DNA of 64,000 nt from Ciona savignyi (lineage: Eukaryota; Chordata; Ascidiacea; Phlebobranchia; Cionidae). Under the pieces are notes generated by a model. It ran no database searches. It was not told the origin of the DNA and saw nothing but the letters and a program-made list of their open reading frames with translations. Of this stretch, positions 32,817 to 44,321 are shown one piece after another. The number at the start of each line of letters is the position of its first letter. Positions within the stretch are counted from its first letter, which is position 1. Where the stretch lies: contig CH003205.1 of the NCBI GenBank assembly GCA_000149265.1, forward strand, positions 68,607 through 132,606, read 5' to 3'. The position numbers and the translations under genes are program-made.

Positions 32817-33176
32817 TATTTATTGATTCATTTTGAATTTAGAGAAATTTTCCCAAGTAAAATATGAAGTAGAATAAATCGTCAACGCATTTGATGAGAT
32901 GAAGTCTAAATGTCGACATTAACTTACATCTAGATCGAGACATTTTTATAATTAAATATAATAATTTAAATAAAGATAGATTTAACATACGAATGTTTTT
33001 TGAAATGTTGATTCATGGTGAAATTATAACTTCTCAAAAATGATTTTCATGCCGTTGTTAGCTGGATCTATCGTGGTTGGTAGGTACGTTTTATAAGCGC
33101 CCTCGCGGGAAATATCTTTGCTTCGGTGTATGAAAGGAACTAAGTAACATACGTTAACAGAATACTAACGTGTTTC

Positions 33177-33249
33177 GTTTCCGTAGTGTAGCGGTTATCA
33201 CGTTCGCCTTACACGCGAAAGGTCCCCGGTTCGAGCCCGGGCGGAAACA
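33177..33249 (+). tRNA. tRNA-Val (TAC)
   Basis: Unit 34. Anticodon TAC; body consensus. Confidence 0.96.
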
Positions 33250-33612
33250 TTTTTTGAAATCAGCACCAAGCAAATATATGTTAAAACGAAATCTTTTCAT
33301 TATCAATCACTTCCCATTGTACAACTATTAACAATTAAATTAAAATCCAAATGTCTTTCATGTTAAACTAGTCTATTGTAAATTGCACTATATTAAAGAC
33401 CCGCTCAAACTCGTTTTTATTTCATGCAACATATATTGAATCAAGTTATTTTTGGCAGATAGGTCGCCAGCACATATAAGGATTACCTTAAAAAGTAAAA
33501 TAAACATTTCGTCAAATTTTTAAATAATAATAATAACTAAATGTATGGTAATTAAAATATACTTTACGGTGGTGGAAACAGAGTATAAACAAATAGCCGG
33601 TATGTTTACATC

Positions 33613-33685
33613 GCCCGGCTAGCTCAGTCGGTAGAGCGTTGGACTCTTAATCCAACGGTAGCGGGTCCAAGCCCCACGTTGGGCG
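33613..33685 (+). tRNA. tRNA-Lys (CTT), altered T-arm
   Basis: Unit 35. C48A, T50C, T55C and G57A leave the T-loop as tccaagc. B-box function is doubtful. Confidence 0.72.
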
Positions 33686-33692
33686 AAGGTTT

Positions 33693-33765
33693 GACCGCAT
33701 GGCCTAATGGATATGGCGTCTGACTTCGAATCAGAAGATTGAGGGTTCGAGTCCCTCTGTGGTCT
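33693..33765 (+). tRNA. tRNA-Arg (TCG)
   Basis: Unit 35. Consensus. Confidence 0.96.
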
Positions 33766-34125
33766 TATTTATTGATTCATTTTGAATTTAGAGAAATTTT
33801 CCCAGGTAAAAGATGAAGTAGAATAAATCGTCAACGCATTTGATGGGATGAAGTCTAAATGTCGACTTTAACTTACATCTAGATCGAGACATTTTTATAA
33901 TTAAATATAATAATTTAAATGAAAATAGATTTAACATACGAATGTTTTTTGAAATGTTGATTCATGGTGAAATTATAATTTCTCAAAAATGATTTTCATG
34001 CCGTTGTTAGCTGGATCTATCGTGGTTGGTATGTAAGTTTTTCAAGCGATGTCTCGGGAAATATCTTTGCTTCGGTGTATGAAAGAAACTAAGTAACATA
34101 CGTTAACAGAACACTAATGTGTTTC

Positions 34126-34198
34126 GTTTCCGTAGTGTAGCGGTTATCACGTTCGCCTAACACGCGAAAGGTCCCCGGTTCGAGCCCGGGCGGAAACA
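34126..34198 (+). tRNA. tRNA-Val (AAC)
   Basis: Unit 35. Consensus. Confidence 0.96.
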
Positions 34199-34561
34199 TT
34201 TTTTGAAATCAGCACCAAGCAAATATATGTTAAAACGAAAACTTTTCATTATCAATCACTTCCCATTGTACAACTATTAACAATTAAATTAAAATCCAAA
34301 TGTCTTTCATGTTAAACTAGTCTATTGTAAATTGCACTATATTAAAGACCCGCTCAAACTCGTTTTTATTTCATGCAACATATATTGAATCAAGTTATTT
34401 TTGGCAGATAGGTCGCCAGCACATATAAGGATTACCTTAAAAAGTAAAATAAACATTTCGTCAAATTTTTAAATAATAATAATAACTAAATGTATGGTAA
34501 TTAAAATATACTTTACGGTGGTGGAAACAGAGTATAAACAAATGAGCGGTATGTTTACATC

Positions 34562-34633
34562 GCCCGGCTAGCTCAGTCGGTAGAGCGTTGGACTCTTAAT
34601 CCAACGGTCGCGGGTCGAACCCCACGTTGGGCG
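34562..34633 (+). tRNA. tRNA-Lys (CTT), 6-nt T-loop
   Basis: Unit 36. T50C, and T-loop tcgaac (one base short, G59A). Confidence 0.73.
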
Positions 34634-34640
34634 AAGGTTT

Positions 34641-34713
34641 GACCGCATGGCCTAATGGATATGGCGTCTGACTTCGAATCAGAAGATTGAGGGTTCGAGT
34701 CCCTATGTGGTCT
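34641..34713 (+). tRNA. tRNA-Arg (TCG)
   Basis: Unit 36. C65A (49-65 mismatch). Confidence 0.87.
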
Positions 34714-34797
34714 TATTTATTGATTCATTTTGAATTTAGAGAAATTTTCCCAGGTAAAAGATGAAGTAGAATAAATCGTCAACGCATTTGATGGGAT

Positions 34798-35091
34798 AGG
34801 ATAGGATAGGATATTCATGTTTATCCCCGTGAATGGGAAAACCAAGGGGGTTATCACACGGGCAATCGTCAGATCACCTCGCGCCCATCGTCGGGTTACC
34901 GAAGCTATTGCAGTGTGTTGTATATGATAGACACGTTCCTTCAATTTGGTAGAACCCATTAATCCGCTGGGTTCAGACAATCTCCGTAAAGTGCCTTGCC
35001 CAAGGACACAGCCGACTAGCTAGCGACCAGTTTCGCACCTGCAACCTTTCGATTGAAAGGCGACGCACTTAACCTGCTAGACCATCGGGCC
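34798..35091 (-). mobile_element. tRNA-derived SINE inserted in the array (SINE family 1)
   Basis: 294-bp insertion in the Arg-Val spacer of unit 36, flanked by GGGAT at 34793-34797 and 35092-35096 (5-bp target duplication or microhomology). On the - strand it starts with a tRNA-like head: an A-box-like tggtctagcaggttaag, an anticodon-arm-like CCTTTC/GAAAGG hairpin, and a B-box-like segment. It ends in a TATCC simple repeat, the layout of a SINE. It was presumably moved by a LINE. Older relatives lie at 51370-51419 and 52845-53035. Confidence 0.85.
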
Positions 35092-35372
35092 GGGATGAAG
35101 TCTAAATGTCGACATTAACTTACATCTAGATCGAGACATTTTTATAATTAAATATAATAATTTAAATGAAAATTGATTTAACATACGAATGTTTTTTGAA
35201 ATGTTGATTCATGGTGAAATTATAATCTCTCAAAAATGATTTTCATGCCGTTGTTAGCTGGATCTATCGTGGTTGGTATGTAAGTTTTTCAAGCGATGTC
35301 TCGGGAAATATCTTTGCTTCGGTGTATGAAAGAAACTAAGCAACATACGTTAACAGAACACTAATGTGTTTC

Positions 35373-35446
35373 GTCTCCGTAGTGTAGCGGTTATCACGTT
35401 CGCCTAACACGCGAAAAGGTCCCCGGTTCGAGCCCGGGCGGAAACA
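35373..35446 (+). tRNA. tRNA-Val (AAC)
   Basis: Unit 36. T3C, and one extra A in the variable loop. Confidence 0.84.
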
Positions 35447-35811
35447 TTTTTTTTGAAATCAGCACCAAGCAAATATATGTTAAAACGAAAACTTTTCATT
35501 ATCAATCACTTCCCATTGTACAACTATTAACAATTAAATTAAAATCCAAATGTCTTTCATGTTAAACTAGTCTATTGTAAATTGCACTATATTAAAGACC
35601 CGCTCAAACTCGTTTTTATTTCATGCAACATATATTGAATCAAGTTATTTTTGGCAGATAGGTCGCCAGCACATATAAGGATTACCTTAAAAAGTAAAAT
35701 AAACATTTCGTCAAATTTTTAAAAAATAATAATAACTAAATATATGGTAATTAAAATATATTTTACGGTGGTGGAAACAGAGTATAAACAAATGAGCGGT
35801 ATGTTTACATC

Positions 35812-35884
35812 GTCCGGCTAGCTCAGTCGGTAGAGCGTTGGACTCTTAATCCAACGGTCGTGGGTTCGAGCCCTACGTTGGGCG
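35812..35884 (+). tRNA. tRNA-Lys (CTT)
   Basis: Unit 37. C2T and C63T. Like unit 21, a recombinant with a type A left side and a type B right side. Confidence 0.92.
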
Positions 35885-35891
35885 AAGGTTT

Positions 35892-35965
35892 GACCGCATG
35901 GCCTAATGGATATGGCGTCTGACTTCGAATCAGAAGATTGAGGGTGTCTAGTCCCTCTGTGGTCT
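35892..35965 (+). tRNA. tRNA-Arg (TCG), 8-nt T-loop
   Basis: Unit 37. T-loop tgtctagt; T-run terminator. Confidence 0.75.
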
Positions 35966-36325
35966 TTTTTATTGATTCATTTTGAATTTAGAGAAATTTT
36001 CCCAAGTAAAAGATGAAGTAGAATAAATCGTCAACGCATTTGATGGGATGAAGTCTAAATGTCGACATTACCTTGCATCTAGATCGAGACATTTTTATAA
36101 TTAAATATAATAATTTAAATGAAAATAGATTTAACATACGAATGTTTTTTGAAATGTTGATTCATGGTGAAATTATAATTTCTCAAAAATGATTTTCATG
36201 CCGTTGTTAGCTGGATCTATCGTGGTTGGTAGGTAAGTTTTATAAGCGCCCTCGCGGGAAATATCTTTGCTTCGGTGTATGAAAGGAACTAAGTAACATA
36301 CGTTAACAGAATACTAACGTGTTTC

Positions 36326-36398
36326 GTTTCCGTAGTGTAGCGGTTATCACGTTCGCCTTACACGCGAAAGGTCCCCGGTTTGAGCCCGGGCGGAAACA
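36326..36398 (+). tRNA. tRNA-Val (TAC)
   Basis: Unit 37. Anticodon TAC; C56T in the T-loop (tttgagc), an invariant B-box position. Confidence 0.82.
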
Positions 36399-36761
36399 TT
36401 TTTTGAAATCAGCACCAAGCAAATATATGTTAAAACGAAAACTTTTCATTATCAATCACTTCCCATTGTACAACTATTAACAATTAAATTAAAATCCAAA
36501 TGTCTTTCATGTTAAACTAGTCTATTGTAAATTGCACTATATTAAAGACCCGCTCAAACTCGTTTTTATTTCATGCAACATATATTGAATCAAGTTATTT
36601 TTGGCAGATAGGTCGCCAGCACATATAAGGATTACCTTAAAAAGTAAAATAAACATTTCGTCAAATTTTTAAATAATAATAATAACTAAATGTATGGTAA
36701 TTAAAATATACTTTACGGTGGTGGAAACAGAGTATAAACAAATGAGCGGTATGTTTACATC

Positions 36762-36834
36762 GCCCGGCTAGCTCAGTCGGTAGAGCGTTGGACTCTTAAT
36801 CCAACGGTCGTGGGTTCGAGCCCCACGTTGGGCG
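36762..36834 (+). tRNA. tRNA-Lys (CTT)
   Basis: Unit 38. Consensus. Confidence 0.96.
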
Positions 36835-36841
36835 AAGGTTT

Positions 36842-36914
36842 GACCGCATGGCCTAATGGATATGGCGTCTGACTTCGAATCAGAAGATTGAGGGTTCGAG
36901 TCCCTATGTGGTCT
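36842..36914 (+). tRNA. tRNA-Arg (TCG)
   Basis: Unit 38. C65A. Confidence 0.88.
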
Positions 36915-37274
36915 TATTTATTGATTCATTTTGAATTTAGAGAAATTTTCCCAAGTAAAAGATGAAGTAGAATAAATCGTCAACGCATTTGATGGGATGA
37001 AGTCTAAATGTCGACATTAACTTACATCTAGATCGAGACATTTTTATAATTAAATATAATAATTTAAATGAAAATTGATTTAACATACGAATGTTTTTTG
37101 AAATGTTGATTCATGGTGAAATTTTAATTTCTCAAAAATGATTTTCATGCCGTTGTTAGCTGGATCTATCGTGGTTGGTATGTAAGTTTTTCAAGCGATG
37201 TCTCGGGAAATATCTTTGCTTCGGTGTATGAAAGAAACTAAGCAACATACGTTAACAGAACACTAACGTGTTTC

Positions 37275-37347
37275 GTTTCCGTAGTGTAGCGGTTATCACG
37301 TTCGCCTAACACGCGAAAGGTCCCCGGATCGAGCCCGGGCGGAAACA
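37275..37347 (+). tRNA. tRNA-Val (AAC)
   Basis: Unit 38. T54A. Confidence 0.87.
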
Positions 37348-37710
37348 TTTTTTGAAATCAGCACCAAGCAAATATTTGTTGAAACGAAAACTTTTCATTA
37401 TCAATCACTTCCCATTGTACAACTATTAACAATTAAATTAAAATCCAAATGTCTTTCATGTTAAACTAGTCTATAGTAAATTGCACTATATTAAAGACCC
37501 GCTCAAACTCGTTTTTATTTCATGCAACATATATTGAATCAAGTTATTTTTGGCAGATAGGTCGCCAGCACATATAAGGATTACCTTAAAAAGTAAAATA
37601 AACATTTCGTCAAATTTTTAAATAATAATAATAACTAAATGTATGGTAATTAAAATATACTTTACGGTGGTGGAAACAGAGTATAAACAAATGAGCCGTA
37701 TGTTTTCATC

Positions 37711-37783
37711 GCCCGGCTAGCTCAGTCGGTATAGCGTTGGACTCTTAATCCAACGGTCGTGGGTTCGAGCCCCACTTTGGGCG
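37711..37783 (+). tRNA. tRNA-Lys (CTT)
   Basis: Unit 39, type C. G22T and G66T (mismatch with C7). Confidence 0.83.
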
Positions 37784-37790
37784 AAGGTTT

Positions 37791-37863
37791 GACCGCATGG
37801 CCTAATGGATATGGCGTCTGACTTCGAATCAGAAGATTGAGGGTTCGTGTCGCTCTGTGGTCT
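37791..37863 (+). tRNA. tRNA-Arg (TCG)
   Basis: Unit 39. A58T and C62G. Confidence 0.72.
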
Positions 37864-38223
37864 TATTTATTGATTCATTTTGAATTGAGAGAAATTTTCC
37901 CAAGTAAAAGATGAAGTAGAATAAGTCGGCAACGCATTTGATGAGATGAAGTCTAAATGTCGACATTAACTTACATCTAGATCGAGACATTTTAATAATT
38001 AAATATAATAATTTAAATAAAGATAGATTTAACATACGAATGTTTTTTGAAATGTTGATTCATGGTGAAATTATAATTTCTCGAAAATGATTTTCATGCC
38101 GTTGTTAGCTGGATCTATCGTGGTTGGTAGGTAAGTTTTATAAGCGACCTCTCGGGAAATATCTTTGCTTCGGTGTATGAAAGAAACTAAGTAACATACG
38201 TTAACAGAATACTAACGTGTTTC

Positions 38224-38296
38224 GTTTCCGTAGTGTAGCGGTTATCACGTTCGCCTAACACGCGAAAGGTCCCCGGATCGAGCCCGGGCGGAAACA
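38224..38296 (+). tRNA. tRNA-Val (AAC)
   Basis: Unit 39. T54A. Confidence 0.87.
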
Positions 38297-38660
38297 TTTT
38301 TTTGAAATCAGCACCAAGCAAATATTTGTTGAAACGAAAACTTTTCATTATCAATCACTTCCCATTGTACAACTATTAACAATTAAATTAAAATCCAAAT
38401 GTCTTTCATGTTAAACTAGTCTATTGTAAATTGCACTATATTAAAGACCCGCTCAAACTCGTTTTTATTTCATGCAACATATATTGAATCAAGTTATTTT
38501 TGGCAGATAGGTCGCCAGCACATATAAGGATTACCCTGAAAAGTAAAATAAACATTTCGTCAAATTTTTAAATAATAATAATAACTAAATGTATGGTAAT
38601 TAAAATATACTTTACGGTGGTGGAAACAGAGTATAAACAAATGAGCGGTATGTTTACATC

Positions 38661-38733
38661 GTCCGGCTAGCTCAGTCGGTAGAGCGTTGGACTCTTAATC
38701 CAACGGTCGTGGATTCGAGCCCCACGTTGGGCG
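38661..38733 (+). tRNA. tRNA-Lys (CTT)
   Basis: Unit 40. C2T and G53A. Confidence 0.87.
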
Positions 38734-38740
38734 AAGGTTT

Positions 38741-38813
38741 GACCGCATGGCCTAATGGATATGGCGTCTGACTTCGAATCAGAAGATTGAGGGTTCGTGT
38801 CGCTCTGTGGTCT
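38741..38813 (+). tRNA. tRNA-Arg (TCG)
   Basis: Unit 40. A58T and C62G; short downstream spacer. Confidence 0.72.
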
Positions 38814-39160
38814 TATTTATTGATTCATTTTGAATTTAGAGAAAAAGATGAAGTAGAATAAATCGTCAACGCATTTGATGGGATGAAGTCTAAATGTCGA
38901 CATTAACTTGCATCTAGATCGAGACATTTTTATAATTAAATATAATAATTTAAATGAAAATATATTTAACATACGAATGTTTTTTGAAATGTTGATTCAT
39001 GGTGAAATTATAATTTCTCAAAAATGATTTTCATGCCGTTGTTAGCTGGATCTATCGTGGTTGGTATGTAAGTTTTTCAAGCGACCTCTCGGGAAATATC
39101 TTTGCTTCGGTGTATGAAAGAAACTAAGTAACATACGTTCACAGAACACTAATGTGTTTC

Positions 39161-39233
39161 GTTTCCGTAGTGTAGCGGTTATCACGTTCGCCTAACACGC
39201 GAAAGGTCACCGGTTCGAGCCCGGGCGGAAACA
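39161..39233 (+). tRNA. tRNA-Val (AAC)
   Basis: Unit 40. C49A; T5 run after aaacac. Confidence 0.85.
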
Positions 39234-39596
39234 CTTTTTGAAATCAGCACCAAGCATATATATGTTAAAACGAAAACTTTTCATTATCAATCACTTCCCA
39301 TTGTACAACTATTAACAATTAAATTAAAATCCAAATGTCTTTCATGTTAAACTAGTCTATTGTAAATTGCACTATATTAAAGACCCGCTCAAACTCGTTT
39401 TTATTTTATGCAACATATATTGAATCAAGTTATTTTTGGCAGATAGGTCGCCAGCACATATAAGGATTACCTTAAAAAGTAAAATAAACATTTCGTCAAA
39501 TTTTTAAATAATAATAATAACTAAATGTATGGTAATTAAAATATAGTTTACGGTGGTGGAAACAGAGTATAAACAAATGAGCGGTATGTCGTCATC

Positions 39597-39669
39597 GCCC
39601 GGCTAGCTCAGTCGGTAGAGCGTTGGACTCTTAATCCAACGGTCGTGGGTTCGAGCCCCACGTTGGGCG
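39597..39669 (+). tRNA. tRNA-Lys (CTT)
   Basis: Unit 41. Consensus. Confidence 0.96.
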
Positions 39670-39676
39670 AAGGTTT

Positions 39677-39749
39677 GACCGCATGGCCTAATGGATATGG
39701 CGTCTGACTTCGAATCAGAAGATTGAGGGTTCGTGTCCCTCTGTGGTCT
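39677..39749 (+). tRNA. tRNA-Arg (TCG)
   Basis: Unit 41. A58T. Confidence 0.8.
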
Positions 39750-40109
39750 TATTTATTGATTCATTTTGAATTTAGAGAAATTTTCCCAAGTAAAAGATGA
39801 AGTAGAATAAATCGTCAACGCATTTGATGAGATGAAGTCTAAATGTCGACATTAACTTACATCTAGATCGAGACATTTTAATAATTAAATATAATAATTT
39901 AAATAAAGATAGATTAAACATACGAATGTTTTTTGAAATGTTGATTCATGGTGAAATTATAATTTCTCAAAAATGATTTTCATGCCGTTGTTAGCTGGAT
40001 CTATCGTGGTTGGTAGGTAAGTTTTATAAGCGCCCTCGCGGGAAATATCTTTGCTTCGGTGTATGAAAGGAACTAAGTAACATACGTTAACAGAATACTA
40101 ACGTGTTTC

Positions 40110-40182
40110 GTTTCCGTAGTGTAGCGGTTATCACGTTCGCCTTACACGCGAAAGGTCCCCGGTTCGAGCCCGAGCGGAAACA
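40110..40182 (+). tRNA. tRNA-Val (TAC)
   Basis: Unit 41. Anticodon TAC; G64A breaks a T-stem pair. Confidence 0.87.
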
Positions 40183-40545
40183 TTTTTTGAAATCAGCACC
40201 AAGCAAATATATGTTAAAACGAAAACTTTTCATTATCAATCACTTCCCATTGTACAACTATTAACAATTAAATTAAAATCCAAATGTCTTTCATGTTAAA
40301 CTAGTCTATTGTAAATTGCACTATATTAAAGACCCGCTCAAACTCGTTTTTATTTCATGCAACATATATTGAATCAAGTTATTTTTGGCAGATAGGTCGC
40401 CAGCACATATAAGGATTACCCTAAAAAGTAAAATAAACATTTCGTCAAATTTTTAAATAATAATAATAACTAAATGTATGGTAATTAAAATGTACTTTAC
40501 GGTGGTGGAAACAGAGTATAAACAAATGAGCGGTATGTTTACATC

Positions 40546-40618
40546 GCCCGGCTAGCTCAGTCGGTAGAGCGTTGGAATCTTAATCCAACGGTCGCGGGTT
40601 CGAGCCCCACGTCGGGCG
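40546..40618 (+). tRNA. tRNA-Lys (CTT)
   Basis: Unit 42. C32A in the anticodon loop, T50C, and T68C (wobble becomes G-C). Confidence 0.82.
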
Positions 40619-40625
40619 AAGGTTT

Positions 40626-40698
40626 GACCGCATGGCCTAATGGATATGGCGTCTGACTTCGAATCAGAAGATTGAGGGTTCGAGTCCCTCTGTGGTCT
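40626..40698 (+). tRNA. tRNA-Arg (TCG)
   Basis: Unit 42. Consensus; short downstream spacer. Confidence 0.96.
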
Positions 40699-41045
40699 TA
40701 TTTATTGATTCATTTTGAATTTAGAGAAAAAGATGAAGTAGAATAAATCGTCAACGCATTTGATGGGATGAAGTCTAAATGTCGACATTAACTTGCATCT
40801 AGATCGAGACATTTTTATAATTAAATATAATAATTTAAATGAAAATAGATTTAACATACGAATGTTTTTTGAAATGTTGATTCATGGTGAAATTATAATT
40901 TCTCAAAAATGATTTTCATGCCGTTGTTAGCTGGATCTATCGTGGTTGGTATGTAAGTTTTTCAAGCGATGTCTCGGGAAATATCTTTGCTTCGGTGTAT
41001 GAAAGAAACTAAGTAACATACGTTCACAGAACACTAATGTGTTTC

Positions 41046-41118
41046 GTTTCCGTAATGTAGCGGTTATCACGTTCGCCTAACACGCGAAAGGTCCCCGGTT
41101 CGAGCCCGGGCGGAAACA
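41046..41118 (+). tRNA. tRNA-Val (AAC)
   Basis: Unit 42. G10A at the first D-stem pair, within the A box. Confidence 0.87.
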
Positions 41119-41481
41119 TTTTTTGAAATCAGCACCAAGCATATATATGTTAAAACGAAAACTTTTCATTATCAATCACTTCCCATTGTACAACTATTAA
41201 CAATTAAATTAAAATCCAAATGTCTTTCAGGTTAAACTAGTCTATTGTAAATTGCACTATATTAAAGACCCGCTCAAACTCGTTTTTATTTCATGCAACA
41301 TATATTGAATCAAGTTATTTTTGGCAGATAGGTCGTCAGCACATATAAGGATTACCTTAAAAAGTAAAATAAACATTTCGTCAAATTTTTAAATAATAAT
41401 AATAACTAAATGTATGGTAATTAAAATATACTTTACGGTGGTGGAAACGGAGTATAAACAAATGAGCGGTATGTTTACATC

Positions 41482-41554
41482 GCCCGGCTAGCTCAGTCGG
41501 TAGAGCGTTGGACTCTTAATCCAACGGTCGTGGGTTCGAGCCCCACGTTGGGCG
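41482..41554 (+). tRNA. tRNA-Lys (CTT)
   Basis: Unit 43. Consensus. Confidence 0.96.
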
Positions 41555-41561
41555 AAGGTTT

Positions 41562-41634
41562 GACCGCATGGCCTAATGGATATGGCGTCTGACTTCGAAT
41601 CAGAAGATTGAGGGTTCGTGTCCCTCTGTGGTCT
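41562..41634 (+). tRNA. tRNA-Arg (TCG)
   Basis: Unit 43. A58T. Confidence 0.8.
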
Positions 41635-41994
41635 TATTTATTGATTCATTTTGAATTTAGAGAAATTTTCCCAAGTAAAAGATGAAGTAGAATAAATCGT
41701 CAACGCATTTGATGAGATGAAGTCTAAATGTCGACATTAACTTACATCTAGATCGAGACATTTTAATAATTAAATATAATAATTTAAATAAAGATAGATT
41801 TAACATACGAATGTTTTTTGAAATGTTGATTCATGGTGAAATTATAATTTCTCAAAAATGATTTTCATGCCGTTGTTAGCTGGATCTATCGTGGTTGGTA
41901 TGTAAGTTTTATAAGCGACCTCTCGGGAAATATCTTTGCTTCGGTGTATGAAAGAAACTAAGTAACATACGTTAACAGAATACTAACGTGTTTC

Positions 41995-42067
41995 GTTTCC
42001 GTAGTGTAGCGGTTATCACGTTCGCCTAACACGCGAAAGGTCCCCGGTTCGAGCCCGGGCGGAAACA
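41995..42067 (+). tRNA. tRNA-Val (AAC)
   Basis: Unit 43. Consensus. Confidence 0.96.
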
Positions 42068-42430
42068 TTTTTTGAAATCAGCACCAAGCAAATATATGTT
42101 AAAACGAAATCTTTTCATTATCAATCACTTCCCATTGTACAACTATTAACAGTCAAATTAAAATCCAAATGTCTTTCATGTTAAACCAGTCTATTGTAAA
42201 TTGCACTATATTAAAGACCCGATCAAATTCGTTTTTATTTAATGCAACATATATTGAATCAAGTTATTTTTGGAAGATAGGTCGCCAGCACTTATAAGGA
42301 TTACCTTAAAAGGTGAAATAAACATTTCGTCAACTTTTTAATTAATAATTATAATTAAATGTATGGTAATTAAAATATACTTTACGGTGGTGGAAACAGA
42401 GTATAAACAAATGAGCGGTCTGTTTACATC

Positions 42431-42504
42431 GCCCGGGCTAGCTCAGTCGGTAGAGCGTTGGACTCTTAATCCAACGGTCGTAGGTTCGAGCCCCTCGTTG
42501 GGCG
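42431..42504 (+). tRNA. tRNA-Lys (CTT), 1-nt insertion
   Basis: Unit 44. Extra G in the 5' acceptor strand (gcccgGgc), G51A and A64T. Start of the divergent end of the array. Confidence 0.7.
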
Positions 42505-42511
42505 AAGGTTT

Positions 42512-42541
42512 GAACGCATGGCCTAATGGATATGGCGTCTG
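42512..42541 (+). pseudogene. Truncated tRNA-Arg
   Basis: Unit 44. Only the acceptor 5' strand (with C3A), D-arm and start of the anticodon stem remain. The sequence then jumps from gtctg to tcgtggttggtatg, deleting the anticodon, T-arm and about 300 bp of spacer. It cannot make a tRNA. Confidence 0.93.
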
Positions 42542-42647
42542 TCGTGGTTGGTATGTAAGTTTTTCAAGCGACCTTTCGGGAAATATCTTTGCTTCGGTAT
42601 ATAAAAGAAACTAAGTAACATACGTTAACAGAACACCAACGTGTTTC

Positions 42648-42720
42648 GTTTCCGTAGTGTAGCGGTTATTACGTTCGCCTAACACGCGAAAGGTCCCCGG
42701 TTCGAGCCCGGGCGGAAACA
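42648..42720 (+). tRNA. tRNA-Val (AAC)
   Basis: Unit 44. C23T in the D-stem; followed by T5. Confidence 0.88.
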
Positions 42721-43083
42721 TTTTTAGAAATCAGCACCAAGCAAATATATGTTAAAACGAAATCTTTTCATTATCAATCACTTCCCATTGTACAACTATT
42801 AACAGTTAAATTAAAATCCAAATGTCTTTCATGTTAAACCAGTCTATTGTAAATTGCACTATATTAAAGACCCGATCAAATTCGTTTTTATTTAATGCAA
42901 CATATATTGAATCAAGTTATTTTTGGAAGATAGGTCGCCAGCACTTATAAGAATTACCTTAAAAGGTGAATTAAACATTTCGTCAAATTTTTAATTAATA
43001 ATTATAACTAAATGTATGGTAATTAAAATATACTTTACGGTGGTGGAAACAGAGTATAAACAAATGAGCGGTCTGTAAACATC

Positions 43084-43156
43084 GCCCGGCTATCTCAGTC
43101 GGTAGAGCGTTGGACTCTCAATCCAACGGTCGTGGGTTCGAGCCCCTCGTTGGGCG
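43084..43156 (+). tRNA. Lys-type tRNA with Glu anticodon CTC
   Basis: Unit 45. T36C makes the loop CTCTCAA, anticodon CTC (reads GAG, glutamate). G10T (D-stem mismatch, A box) and A64T are also present. The rest is Lys-type. Probably decaying; if expressed and still charged with lysine it would be a missense tRNA. Confidence 0.7.
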
Positions 43157-43163
43157 AAGGTTT

Positions 43164-43193
43164 GAACGCATGGCCTAATGGATATGGCGTCTG
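43164..43193 (+). pseudogene. Truncated tRNA-Arg
   Basis: Unit 45. Same truncation and junction as at 42512-42541, so the shortened ~652-bp unit was duplicated. Confidence 0.93.
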
Positions 43194-43299
43194 TCGTGGT
43201 TGGTATGTAAGTTTTTCAAGCGACCTCTCGGGAAATATCTTTGCTTCGGTGTATAAAAGAAACTAAGTAACATACGTTAACAGAACACCAACGTGTTTC

Positions 43300-43372
43300 G
43301 TTTCCGTAGTGTAGCGGTTATCACGTTCGCCTTACACGCGAAAGGTCCCCGGTTAGAGCCCGGGCGGAAACA
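43300..43372 (+). tRNA. tRNA-Val (TAC), no terminator
   Basis: Unit 45. C56A in the T-loop. The 3' flank catatttaga has only three T, so the usual terminator is gone. Confidence 0.78.
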
Positions 43373-43735
43373 TATTTAGAAATCAGCACCAAGTAAATAT
43401 ATGTTAAAACGAAATCTTTTCATTATCAATCACTTCCCATTGTACAACTATTAACAGTTAAATTAAAAACCAAATGTCTTTCATGTTAAACCAGTCTATT
43501 GTAAATTGCACTATATTAAAGACCCGATCAAATTCGTTTTTATTTAATGCAACCTATATTGAATCAAGTTATTTTTGGAAGATAGGTCGCCAGCACATTT
43601 AAGTATTACCTTAAAAAGTGAAATAAACATTTCGTCAAAATTTTAAATAATAATAATAACTAAATGCATGGTAATTAAAATATACTTTACGGTGGTGGAA
43701 ACAGAGTATAAACAAATGAGCGGTATGTTTACATC

Positions 43736-43808
43736 GCCCGGCTAGCTCAGTCGGTAGAGCGTTGGACTCTTAATCCAACGGTCGTGGGTTCGAGCCCCAC
43801 GTTGGGCG
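43736..43808 (+). tRNA. tRNA-Lys (CTT)
   Basis: Unit 46. Consensus. Confidence 0.96.
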
Positions 43809-43815
43809 AAGGTTT

Positions 43816-43888
43816 GACCGCATGGCCTAATGGATATGGCGTCTGACTTCGAATCAGAAGATTGAGGGTTCGAGTCCCTCTGTGGTCT
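43816..43888 (+). tRNA. tRNA-Arg (TCG)
   Basis: Unit 46. Consensus. Confidence 0.96.
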
Positions 43889-44248
43889 TATTTATTGATT
43901 CAATTTGAATTTAGAGAAATTTTCCCAAGTAAAAGATGAAGTAGAATAAATCGTCAACGCATTTGATGGGATGAAGTCTAAATGTCGACTTTAACTTACA
44001 TCTTGATCGGGACATTTTTATAATTAAATATAATAATTTAAATGAAGATAGATTTAACATACGAATGTTTTTTGAAATGTTGTTTCATGGTGAAATTATA
44101 ATTTCTCAAAAATGATTTTCATGCCGTTGTTAGCTGGATCTATCGTGGTTGGTATGTAAGTTTTTCAAGCGACCTCTCGGGAAATATCTTTGCTTCGGTG
44201 TATGAAAGAAACTAAGTAACATACGTTAACAGAACACTAACGTGTTTC

Positions 44249-44321
44249 GTTTCCGTAGTGTAGCGGTTATCACGTTCGCCTAACACGCGAAAGGTCCCCG
44301 GTTCTAGCCCGGACGGAAACT
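44249..44321 (+). tRNA. tRNA-Val (AAC), degenerate
   Basis: Unit 46. G57T, G65A and A73T. The normal 3' flank and T-run are replaced by aagaaaatagatgttggagc. The same flank recurs in unit 48. Confidence 0.68.
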
